From Desulfurivibrio alkaliphilus (GTDB lineage Bacteria > Desulfobacterota > Desulfobulbia > Desulfobulbales > Desulfurivibrionaceae), in NCBI GenBank assembly GCA_011048585.1, contig DSDS01000090.1, positions 1 to 6,741 on the forward strand: a DNA stretch of 6,741 nt, in the 5' to 3' direction. This document shows positions 1 through 6,215 of the stretch, one piece after another. Numbering within the stretch: position 1 is the first letter of the stretch; every line of letters starts with the position of its first letter. The position numbers and the translations under genes are program-made. A model generated the notes under the pieces. It saw only the letters and a list, made by a program, of their open reading frames with translations, ran no database searches and was not told where the DNA came from.

Positions 1-266
1 AAATTCCGGGATATTTCCAGCTCTTTCGGTTCTTTTCTCAGCAGGGTCGGCGCCTCCCCTCCGGGCAGGATCAGAATCGCGTAGTCATCGGCGACCACCT
101 CATCCAGGGTCTTGTAAGCGGCCACCTCGTAACCGTGCTTACCTTTGATTACCCCCCGAATTAAAGAGGCGACAGCTACCTGAATATTGGCCTCTTTTAA
201 TCTGTAATAGGGAACCAACAGCTCTGTGTCTTCGAAATTGTCCGCACTTATAATCAAGGCTTTCAT
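1..266 (-). CDS. DJ-1/PfpI-family protein (class I glutamine amidotransferase-like), N-terminal part only
   Basis: The first 88 codons are present; the rest, including the expected nucleophile cysteine near residue 100, lies outside the window. The protein starts MKALIISADNFEDTELL and has the family's opening beta strand. Glu12 lies in the NFEDTE segment, where PfpI-type proteins keep a glutamate beside the active cysteine. Further on are a KGKHGYEV segment (about 41-48) and the LPGG turn (67-70), both typical of PfpI/YhbO-like members. Family members have been described as intracellular proteases, deglycases, chaperones and stress proteins, so the exact activity cannot be assigned. Residue 74 is Thr, where, from memory, PH1704 of Pyrococcus has the triad Glu. 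The ATG at 266-264 is preceded by GGAGG four bases upstream, which fixes the start. A sigma-54 promoter lies upstream, and the gene is divergent from trkA. The family call is firm; the function is open. Confidence 0.87.
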   Translation of the reverse strand, partial: MKALIISADNFEDTELLVPYYRLKEANIQVAVASLIRGVIKGKHGYEVAAYKTLDEVVADDYAILILPGGEAPTLLRKEPKELEISRN

Positions 267-270
267 GGTT

Positions 271-275
271 CCTCC
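271..275 (-). promoter_or_regulatory. Ribosome binding site of the PfpI-family gene
   Basis: On the minus strand the bases read GGAGG, followed by AACC and the ATG at 266. This strong Shine-Dalgarno sequence is much better than those in front of trkH, mnmG or the peptidase gene. It supports the chosen start. Confidence 0.8.
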
Positions 276-323
276 GAGAATCGGATCGAATTAATTGCAC
301 CGCTGTTCAATGGCACCCGGTAA

Positions 324-339
324 AGCAACTAACGAGCCA
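324..339 (-). promoter_or_regulatory. Sigma-54 (-24/-12) promoter for the PfpI-family gene
   Basis: On the minus strand the sequence is TGGCTCGTTAGTTGCT. Against the RpoN consensus TGGCACG-N4-TTGCW it differs at one base (T instead of A in the -24 element). The invariant GG and GC have the required spacing. The predicted transcript starts near position 313, giving a leader of about 47 bases that ends in the strong Shine-Dalgarno sequence at 271-275. Genes with such promoters need an ATP-dependent enhancer-binding activator. The match and orientation are seen directly; activity is inferred. Confidence 0.72.
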
Positions 340-437
340 CCGCGCTCTCGCGAAAAACAGAACCAATAATTCATTAATTTTACTTGAACAACAAACATAA
401 CATGGAAAGATATGACGGCCCGAGATTTACCCGAAAC

Positions 438-451
438 CGTCAAATTTGACG
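438..451. promoter_or_regulatory. Perfect 14-bp palindrome, candidate activator or operator site
   Basis: CGTCAAATTTGACG is a perfect inverted repeat with no spacer. Its centre lies about 130 bp upstream of the transcription start predicted from the sigma-54 promoter, the usual distance for an enhancer-binding-protein site. It is also about 160 bp upstream of the trkA start, so it could serve either gene or both. A further TGACG half-site lies at 413-417. The palindrome is certain; the role is inferred. Confidence 0.55.
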
Positions 452-595
452 TAACAGCACCATTTGGCGGCTTGGGACCCGGGACGCACCGCCCCCTTGC
501 CTTGAGCCCTGCTCTCCCGGACACCCTGAACCGTTTCCTTAATTCTTGTTTCCGGACCTTCTTTCCAGTAACGTGGCGGCAGCCGTTTTTTTACA

Positions 596-606
596 GGGAG
601 AGAAGA
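596..606 (+). promoter_or_regulatory. Ribosome binding site of trkA
   Basis: A purine-rich stretch, GGGAGAGAAGA, directly precedes the ATG at 608, with GGGAG centred about ten bases upstream. This supports the start, which is also where the first conserved beta strand of TrkA begins. Confidence 0.75.
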
Positions 607-607
607 G

Positions 608-1966
608 ATGCGGATTATGATAGTCGGGGCCGGGATGATCGGCCAGCATTTGAGCGAAAAGCTCTCCGGCGAAGGCCAGGAAGTGGTGCTGGTGGACAGC
701 GACGAGAAGAAACTGCGCCGCCTGGAACGGGAGCTGAACGTAATGCCGGTGGTGGGCAGCGGTGCTTCCCCCCGGGTGTTGGAGAAGGCGGGGATCGAGC
801 AGACCGATCTTTTTATCGCGGTCACCGACAGCGACGAGATCAACCTGATCGCCTGCATCATCTCCCGCCAGTACAAGGTCAAAACCCGGATCGCCCGGGT
901 CCGCAACGAGGATTTCTACGCCCAGGGCACCTCCCGGGTGGAGAAAACCCTGGGCATCGACCTGGTGATCAGCCCCGATCTGGCGATGACCGAGGAGATT
1001 CTACGGCTGATCACCCTGAGCCAGGCGGTGGAGGTGGCCGAATTCGGCCACGGCCAGGTCGATCTGCTGGGCTACCAGGCCAAGGCGGGGCACCCCTGCG
1101 TCGGCTCCACCCTGGCTGAGCTGCGCGACCTGCAGCGCACCTATCACTTCCTGGTGGTGGCGATCACCCGGGGCGAGACCACCATCATTCCCCGGGGCGA
1201 CGACAAGGTTGAGGTGGACGACAAGCTTTACCTGGTAGCCCGCCGCCCCGATGTGCCCCTGGTGGAAAAGCTGCTCTTTGCCACCACCAGCCGCCTGCCC
1301 CGCCGGGTGTTCATCATCGGTGGCGGCTCCATCGGAGCCCAGGTGGCCAGCCAGTTGGAACAGCTCCGCATCGAGGTCCGGCTTTTAGAACAGGACGCCA
1401 AGGTCTGCGAACGGCTGGCCGAGCAGCTGGAAAACACCGTGGTCCTGAACAGCGACGGCCTGGAGGCCCACGACCTGCTGGAGGAGGATATCGACCAGGC
1501 CGATCTGGTGATCGCGGTAACCAGCAGCGACACCACCAACATCCTCTCCAGCCTGCTGGCCAAGCACCACGGGGCCAAGAAGTGCATCACCCTGATCAGC
1601 AACCCCGGCTTCGTCCCCATGCTGGGCAAGCTGGGGATCGACGTGCCGCTCAGCCCCCGCCAGGTAGCGGCCAATATGATTCTGCGCTATGTCCGCCGGG
1701 ACGGCGGCGGCCGGGTGGTCAGCGTGGCCAGCCTGTTGGGTAACGACGCCGAGGTGGTGGAGATGAAGGTGCCCGATCACGATCAGTTCGTCGATCTGCC
1801 CCTGAAGCATCTTACCTTCCCCTACGGCTCCATCGTCGGGGCGATCATGCGGGGGCATCAGACCATCATCCCCACCGGGGACACCCGCCTGGCCCCGGAT
1901 GACAACCTGATTATCTTCTTCACCAGCGACGCCGAGCAGGGCGTGGCCTCGCTCTTCGACAAATAG
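608..1966 (+). CDS. trkA: Trk potassium uptake system, NAD-binding regulatory subunit TrkA
   Basis: TrkA is the cytoplasmic, membrane-associated subunit that binds nucleotides and controls K+ flow through TrkH. At 452 residues it has the usual length of the duplicated proteobacterial form (E. coli about 458). The first Rossmann-type RCK domain begins at residue 1 with the dinucleotide motif GAGMIG (7-12) and has an acidic VDSD at the end of the second strand (29-32). It is followed by a TrkA-C domain (about 140-220). A second Rossmann domain starts near 232 with GGGSIG (238-243) and LLEQD (259-263), followed by a second TrkA-C domain (about 370-452). No membrane segment or signal peptide is seen, as expected. 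The stop is TAG, and trkH starts four bases later, so the two subunits are very probably co-transcribed and translationally coupled. I see no missing motif or truncation. Confidence 0.96.
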   Translation: MRIMIVGAGMIGQHLSEKLSGEGQEVVLVDSDEKKLRRLERELNVMPVVGSGASPRVLEKAGIEQTDLFIAVTDSDEINLIACIISRQYKVKTRIARVRNEDFYAQGTSRVEKTLGIDLVISPDLAMTEEILRLITLSQAVEVAEFGHGQVDLLGYQAKAGHPCVGSTLAELRDLQRTYHFLVVAITRGETTIIPRGDDKVEVDDKLYLVARRPDVPLVEKLLFATTSRLPRRVFIIGGGSIGAQVASQLEQLRIEVRLLEQDAKVCERLAEQLENTVVLNSDGLEAHDLLEEDIDQADLVIAVTSSDTTNILSSLLAKHHGAKKCITLISNPGFVPMLGKLGIDVPLSPRQVAANMILRYVRRDGGGRVVSVASLLGNDAEVVEMKVPDHDQFVDLPLKHLTFPYGSIVGAIMRGHQTIIPTGDTRLAPDDNLIIFFTSDAEQGVASLFDK

Positions 1967-1970
1967 GCTT

Positions 1971-3470
1971 ATGCACACCGGCGGCGTACTCAATATCCTG
2001 GGCAAACTGCTTCTGCTGATCGCCCTTTTTCTGCTTACCCCCATCCCGGTCAGCGTCTATTACGACGACGGGATGGTGGATATCTTTCTGCGCTGCGCCG
2101 CCATTGGGGCCGGGGCCGGGGCCTTGCTGATCCTGATCTTTGCCCCGGCCCGGGAACTCAACCTCCGCGACGGCTTCACGGTGGCGGTGATCTGCTGGCT
2201 GGGGCTGGCCCTGCTCGGCGCCCTGCCCTACTGGCTCTCGGGCCAGGTGCCCTCCTTTATCGACAGTCTGTTCGAGGCGATGAGCGGTTTCACCACCACC
2301 GGCTCCACCATCCTCACCGATATCGAGGCCCTGGCCCCCAGCCTGCTCTTCTGGCGGGCCACCACCCAATGGCTGGGGGGGATGGGGATCATCATCCTCT
2401 CGCTGGCCATCCTGCCGCTCTTGGGCGTCGGCGGCATGCAGCTTTTCCAGACCGAGATGACCGGCCCCACCAAGGATCGGCTCACTCCCCGGATTCAGGA
2501 CACCGCCCGGATCCTCTGGTCGGTCTATCTGCTGCTCACTGGGGTGCTGATCGCCCTGCTGATGGCCGGCGGCCTCAATCCGTTCGATGCCGTCACCCAC
2601 GCCTTCTGCACCATCTCCACCGCCGGTTTTTCGCCCTATAACGACAGTGTGGCCCACTTCAACTCGCTCTATGTCGAGGTGGTGATCATCATCTTCATGT
2701 TCATCGGCGGCATCAACTTCGCCATGCACCACCATTTCATGCGGGGCAAGCTGGCCACCTACTGGCAGAGCGAGGAGTTCCGGCTCTATCTGGGGCTGGC
2801 CCTGGGCGCGACCCTGCTGATCACCGCCTTCAACCTGCATGGGACGTTCTATGAAACCGTGGGAGATTCCTTGCGCCACGCCGCCTTCCAGGTGGTTTCG
2901 GTGTTCACCACCTCCGGCTTCTGCACCGACGATTTTACCCTCTGGCCCTCGGCCTCCCAGTTGATCCTGGTGGGGTTGATGCTGGTGGGAGGGATGGCCG
3001 GTTCCACCTCGGGCAGTATCAAGACCGTGCGTTTTCTGCTCTTTTTCAAGTATGTCCGGCTCCAGTTCCGCAGCCTGATCCACCCCCAGACGGTCAGCGT
3101 GATCAAGCTGGGCGGCAACCGGGTGCCTCAGGAGATCATGACCGCGGTACTGGGCTTTTTCGCCCTCTATTTCATGATCTTCATCACCGCCGCCCTGGCG
3201 GTCACCGCCATGGGAGTTGACCTGCTCACCGGCACCACGGCGGTGATCGCCACCCTCAACAATATCGGCCCCGGCCTCCACCTGGTGGGTCCGACCCACA
3301 GCTTTGCCCAACTGCCCGATGCCGCCAAGGTGATCCTCACCTTCTGCATGCTGGCCGGCCGGCTTGAGCTCTACACGGTGATCGTGCTGCTCACCCCCGC
3401 CTTCTGGCGGACCGCCCGATGGCCGGAGCTGCGCCGGCCCAAAACCCGACCCACCGTCGACCACAAGTAA
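1971..3470 (+). CDS. trkH: Trk potassium uptake system, membrane channel subunit TrkH
   Basis: TrkH is the K+-translocating inner-membrane protein of the Trk system. At 499 residues it fits the TrkH type (E. coli 483). Two hydrophobic N-terminal segments (about 8-30 and 43-60) match the extra hairpin that distinguishes TrkH from the shorter KtrB. All four pore-loop repeats are present: TTTGST (108-113), STAGFS (216-221), TTSGFCT (313-319) and NNIGPG (430-435). Their glycines 111, 219, 316 and 433 form the selectivity filter in this family. The GGMAGSTSGSIK stretch (340-351) corresponds to the conserved intramembrane gating loop. GRLE (463-466) carries the conserved arginine of the last pore helix. 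The ATG follows trkA after four bases with only a weak Shine-Dalgarno (TAGG), suggesting translational coupling. The pairing with an adjacent TrkA makes a complete uptake system. Confidence 0.96.
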   Translation: MHTGGVLNILGKLLLLIALFLLTPIPVSVYYDDGMVDIFLRCAAIGAGAGALLILIFAPARELNLRDGFTVAVICWLGLALLGALPYWLSGQVPSFIDSLFEAMSGFTTTGSTILTDIEALAPSLLFWRATTQWLGGMGIIILSLAILPLLGVGGMQLFQTEMTGPTKDRLTPRIQDTARILWSVYLLLTGVLIALLMAGGLNPFDAVTHAFCTISTAGFSPYNDSVAHFNSLYVEVVIIIFMFIGGINFAMHHHFMRGKLATYWQSEEFRLYLGLALGATLLITAFNLHGTFYETVGDSLRHAAFQVVSVFTTSGFCTDDFTLWPSASQLILVGLMLVGGMAGSTSGSIKTVRFLLFFKYVRLQFRSLIHPQTVSVIKLGGNRVPQEIMTAVLGFFALYFMIFITAALAVTAMGVDLLTGTTAVIATLNNIGPGLHLVGPTHSFAQLPDAAKVILTFCMLAGRLELYTVIVLLTPAFWRTARWPELRRPKTRPTVDHK

Positions 3471-3471
3471 T

Positions 3472-5352
3472 ATGACCGAACGGTATGACATAATCGTGAT
3501 CGGAGCCGGCCACGCCGGTTGCGAGGCGGCCCTGGCCGCCGCCCGGATGGGTTGCCGCACCGCCGTGCTGGTGATCAACGCCGATACCATCAGCGCCTTG
3601 AGCTGCAACCCGGCGGTGGGGGGGCTGGCCAAGGGCCATCTGGTCAAGGAGATCGACGCCTTGGGCGGCGAGATGGCCCGCAATATCGACGCCACCGGCA
3701 TCCAGTTTCGCCGGCTCAATACCAGCAAAGGGCCGGCGGTGCGCTCCTCCCGGGCCCAGGCCGACCGGCTGCTCTATCGGCTGCGGATGAAAACGGTGCT
3801 GGAGCGGCAGCAAAATCTGGCCATCCACCAGAGTACCGCCGACCGGCTGCTGATCGAAGACGGCCGGGTCTGCGGGGTGGTGACCTCGCTGGAGGAGCAG
3901 CTTTACGCCAAGGCGGTGATCATCACCACCGGCACCTTTCTAAACGGCCTGATCCATATCGGTCTCAAGCAGTTTCCGGCCGGGCGGATGGGCGATGCCC
4001 CGTCGCTCTCGCTGCCCCGCCATCTTAAAGAGCTGGGGCTCAATATGGGGCGGATGAAGACCGGCACCACCCCCCGCCTGGATGGGGGCAGCATCGATTT
4101 TTCGGCTCTCGAAGCCCAGCCCGGCGACGACCCGGCCCCGCTCTTCTCCTTTGCCAACGCCGGCAAGACTCCGAAGCTGCGGCAACTGCCCTGCCATATC
4201 ACCTACACCACCGCCGCCACCCACGAGATCATCCGGGCCGGCACTGATCGCTCACCGATGTTCACCGGGATCATCGAGGGGGTGGGAGCCCGCTACTGCC
4301 CGTCGATTGAAGACAAGGTGATGCGCTTCCCCGACAAGGAGCGCCATCAGATCTTCCTGGAGCCCGAGGGGCTGGAGACGGTGGAGATCTACCCCAACGG
4401 GGTGCCCACCAGCCTGCCGGTGGATGTGCAGATGGCCATGCTGCGCAGCATTCCCGGCCTGGAGCGGGTGCGGATGATCCGCCCCGGTTACGCCATCGAA
4501 TATGACTATGTCGATCCCCTGGAGCTGCATCCGTCGCTGGAAACCAAGCGGTTGCCCGGCCTCTTCCTGGCCGGCCAGATCAACGGCACCTCGGGCTACG
4601 AGGAGGCGGCGGCCCAGGGACTGATCGCCGGGATCAACGCGGTGCGCCGGGTGCGGGAACAGGAACCCCTGGTGCTGGATCGTTCCCAGGCCTATATCGG
4701 GGTGCTGATCGACGATCTGGTCACCAAGGGGACCAGGGAACCCTATCGCCTCTTCACCTCCCGGGCCGAATACCGGCTGCTGCTGCGGGAGGATAACGCC
4801 GACTTCCGGCTCTGCGAGATCGGCCACGAGATCGGCCTGCTGGATCAGGAGCGCTACCGGATCTTCCGCCGTAAACGGGAAGCGATGGACCGGGTGCGGA
4901 AGTGCCTGCAGCAGACCACCCTGCGCCCCGACCCGGAAAGCAACCGCCGCCTGGCCGAGCTGGGCAGCGCGCCGCTACGCCAGACCGCCACCCTGGCCGA
5001 ACTGCTCAAACGCCCGGAGCTGCGCCTTGTAAACCTGCTGCCGCTGGCGGCGGTGGAAGAGCCCGGCGGCGAATTTCCCGACCTGGGCCACGAGGTGGAG
5101 CTGGAGATCAAGTATGAGGGTTATATCGCCCGCCAGCAGGAGCAGGTGGCCCGATTCCGCAAGCTGGAATCGATCCGGCTGCCATCGGAACTGGTTTACG
5201 CCGGGATGCCGGGATTGAGCCGGGAGGTGGTGGAGAAGCTGGAGCGGGTGCGGCCCCGCACCTTGGGTCAGGCGGCCCGGATCTCGGGGATCACCCCGGC
5301 GGCCGTCGCCATCCTGCAGGTGCAGTTAAAGGGCTGGCAACAAAACGGTTAG
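3472..5352 (+). CDS. mnmG: tRNA uridine-5-carboxymethylaminomethyl modification enzyme MnmG (GidA)
   Basis: MnmG, working with the GTPase MnmE, adds the (carboxymethyl)aminomethyl group to C5 of wobble uridine U34 in tRNAs reading NNA/NNG codons. It uses FAD, NADH and a folate one-carbon donor in the cytoplasm. At 626 residues it is full length (E. coli 629). The FAD-binding GAGHAGCEAA lies at 11-20. The signature SCNPAVGGLAKGH with conserved Cys45 follows at 44-56. The RYCPSIEDK motif with Cys276 is at 274-282, NGVPTSLPVDVQ at 309-320 and the NGTSGYEEAAAQG motif at 371-383. The C-terminal helical part that contacts tRNA and MnmE ends with the RISGITPA segment (603-610). The start is one base after the trkH stop, without a clear Shine-Dalgarno, so translation probably depends on trkH. 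The 3' end overlaps the convergent peptidase gene by four bases. No mnmE or rsmG is in view. Confidence 0.98.
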   Translation: MTERYDIIVIGAGHAGCEAALAAARMGCRTAVLVINADTISALSCNPAVGGLAKGHLVKEIDALGGEMARNIDATGIQFRRLNTSKGPAVRSSRAQADRLLYRLRMKTVLERQQNLAIHQSTADRLLIEDGRVCGVVTSLEEQLYAKAVIITTGTFLNGLIHIGLKQFPAGRMGDAPSLSLPRHLKELGLNMGRMKTGTTPRLDGGSIDFSALEAQPGDDPAPLFSFANAGKTPKLRQLPCHITYTTAATHEIIRAGTDRSPMFTGIIEGVGARYCPSIEDKVMRFPDKERHQIFLEPEGLETVEIYPNGVPTSLPVDVQMAMLRSIPGLERVRMIRPGYAIEYDYVDPLELHPSLETKRLPGLFLAGQINGTSGYEEAAAQGLIAGINAVRRVREQEPLVLDRSQAYIGVLIDDLVTKGTREPYRLFTSRAEYRLLLREDNADFRLCEIGHEIGLLDQERYRIFRRKREAMDRVRKCLQQTTLRPDPESNRRLAELGSAPLRQTATLAELLKRPELRLVNLLPLAAVEEPGGEFPDLGHEVELEIKYEGYIARQQEQVARFRKLESIRLPSELVYAGMPGLSREVVEKLERVRPRTLGQAARISGITPAAVAILQVQLKGWQQNG

Positions 5353-6152
5353 ATGCCGAAAATTACCTGAAAAATCCAGTCGATCTGCCGGGGGAAAAAA
5401 AGCCAGAGCCAGGCGGCGACCACCAAGAAGGGACCGAAAGGCACCACACTCTGCCCCCCCTTGCCTTGGCGAACCATCGCCCCGATCCCCACCACCAGGC
5501 CCAGCAGCGCACTGGCCAGGATGACAAAGGGCAGGGACTGCCAACCCAGGAAAGCGCCGATCATCGCCAGCAACTTGACATCGCCGCCGCCCATCCCCTC
5601 CCGCTGGGTAACCAGGAAGTAGCCCGCCGCCACCAGGTAGAAGATCCCCCCCCCCAGCAAAATACCCAGGGAGGAATCCAGCCAGCCGATGCCCACGGGC
5701 AGCAGAGCCACGGCAAATCCCAGGCCGATGCCGGGCAGGCTGATCACGTCCGGTATCAATTGATGGTCGAGATCAATAAAAAAGATGGCCAACAGGGCGG
5801 CACAGAAGATAAAGTAGATCCAGTATTCGGGGCTTAAACCGAAACGGACCAGCAACCCCGCCGAAAGCAGGGCCATGGCAGCCTCCACCAGGGGATAGCG
5901 CCAGGAAATGGGCGCCCCGCAGGTCCGGCAGCGGCGGCCCAGAATGATAAAACTGAGCAGGGGGATATTGTCGTACCAGCGGATCCCCTGTTTACACTGG
6001 GGGCAGCGGGAGGCGGGACGGACGATGGACTCGGCGGCGCCCTCCATCCAAGGGGGCAGGCGGGCGATCACCACGTTGAGGAAGCTGCCGACCACCGCCC
6101 CCAGCAGCAGGGCTGAGGAGAGCGAAAGATAATAAGGGATGGGATAATCCAT
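5349..6152 (-). CDS. pilD: Type IV prepilin peptidase / N-methyltransferase (PilD/GspO family)
   Basis: This inner-membrane aspartic protease cleaves the leader of type IV prepilins and type II secretion pseudopilins and N-methylates the new N-terminus. At 267 residues it is close to the usual family length. GSFLNVVIARLP (22-33) follows the first membrane segment. A cytoplasmic domain with two cysteine pairs (Cys50/Cys53 and Cys75/Cys78), typical of the bifunctional zinc-binding form, brackets the family motif around RWYDNIPLLSF (58-68). The catalytic aspartates are Asp127 in FIDLDHQLIPD and Asp191 in GMGGGDVKL. About seven or eight hydrophobic segments are visible. The start fits the family's N-terminus, but no good Shine-Dalgarno is present. 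Ten consecutive G bases encode Gly167-169. The substrates and the rest of the pilus or secretion cluster are outside the window, so pilD versus gspO cannot be decided. Confidence 0.95.
   Translation of the reverse strand: MDYPIPYYLSLSSALLLGAVVGSFLNVVIARLPPWMEGAAESIVRPASRCPQCKQGIRWYDNIPLLSFIILGRRCRTCGAPISWRYPLVEAAMALLSAGLLVRFGLSPEYWIYFIFCAALLAIFFIDLDHQLIPDVISLPGIGLGFAVALLPVGIGWLDSSLGILLGGGIFYLVAAGYFLVTQREGMGGGDVKLLAMIGAFLGWQSLPFVILASALLGLVVGIGAMVRQGKGGQSVVPFGPFLVVAAWLWLFFPRQIDWIFQVIFGI
5646..5655 (-). repeat. G10 homopolymer inside the prepilin peptidase gene
   Basis: On the plus strand this is a run of ten C; on the coding strand it is ten G, made of the last base of a CTG codon and three GGG codons (Gly167-169). 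The reading frame is intact in this version. Mononucleotide runs of this length are prone to slippage during replication and to sequencing error. Confidence 0.85.
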
Positions 6153-6175
6153 CCGATTATGTTATATCGAATCGG
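6153..6175. promoter_or_regulatory. Dyad and possible promoter in the pilD/6216-gene divergent spacer
   Basis: The arms CCGATT (6153-6158) and AATCGG (6170-6175) form a perfect 6-bp inverted repeat spaced by 11 bases, directly in front of the peptidase ATG. Between them the minus strand reads TATAAC (6166-6161), a good -10 match. The best -35 (TTGCAG at 6190-6185, spacer 18) is weak. On the plus strand TGTAAT at 6176-6181 resembles a -10 for the opposite gene, without a recognisable -35. A repressor bound to the dyad could cover both start regions. The repeat is seen; the function is inferred. Confidence 0.35.
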
Positions 6176-6215
6176 TGTAATCCGCTGCAAAAATGTGGCA
6201 ACAACCCGGAACGCC

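Larger units (their letters stand above)
276..594. other. Divergent intergenic region between the PfpI-family gene and trkA
   Basis: The 341-bp space between the two divergent starts (267-607) holds no gene I can support. The reading frames crossing it give compositionally odd proteins with no family features. Its PfpI-proximal part (about 350-412) is AT-rich and its trkA-proximal part is GC- and pyrimidine-rich. It contains the sigma-54 promoter and the palindrome listed separately. For trkA I found no convincing sigma-70 promoter. The best pair is TTGTTT at 546-551 with TAACGT at 569-574, spacer 17, which matches poorly. No known riboswitch fold was recognised by eye. Confidence 0.6.

Noticed and set aside
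311..326. Plus-strand TGGCAC followed by a GC, resembling a sigma-54 promoter toward trkA
   Set aside because: The distance between GG and GC is one base too long and the -12 element is AAGC instead of TTGC; sigma-54 does not tolerate spacing changes well.
571..592. Weak hairpin followed by seven T just before the trkA Shine-Dalgarno, resembling a terminator or attenuator
   Set aside because: The stem has only three G-C pairs (GGC/GCC) plus possible G-U pairs, too weak for a credible intrinsic terminator.
427..906. Minus-strand frame of 159 codons over the trkA start
   Set aside because: Ser/Arg-rich translation without motifs, mostly antisense to trkA and overlapping the probable regulatory region.
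412..1119. Plus-strand frame of 235 codons starting in the intergenic region and running into trkA
   Set aside because: Its later part is a frame-shifted reading of trkA, rich in Arg, Gly and Pro, and there is no Shine-Dalgarno before the ATG at 412.
2375..2381. Run of seven G in trkH as a possible slippage site
   Set aside because: It encodes the conserved WLGGMG segment of the TrkH family and is short for a GC-rich genome, so it is probably dictated by the protein.
1920..3728. Long minus-strand reading frame of about 600 codons opposite trkH
   Set aside because: The translation is low-complexity, rich in Gly, His, Gln and Glu, and has no family features. It lies exactly opposite a well-defined trkH and the start of mnmG, which is the usual antisense shadow in GC-rich genes.
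5466..5837. Plus-strand frame of 123 codons opposite the prepilin peptidase gene
   Set aside because: Gln/His/Asp-rich antisense translation without motifs; the opposite strand has all the catalytic and zinc-site residues of a prepilin peptidase.
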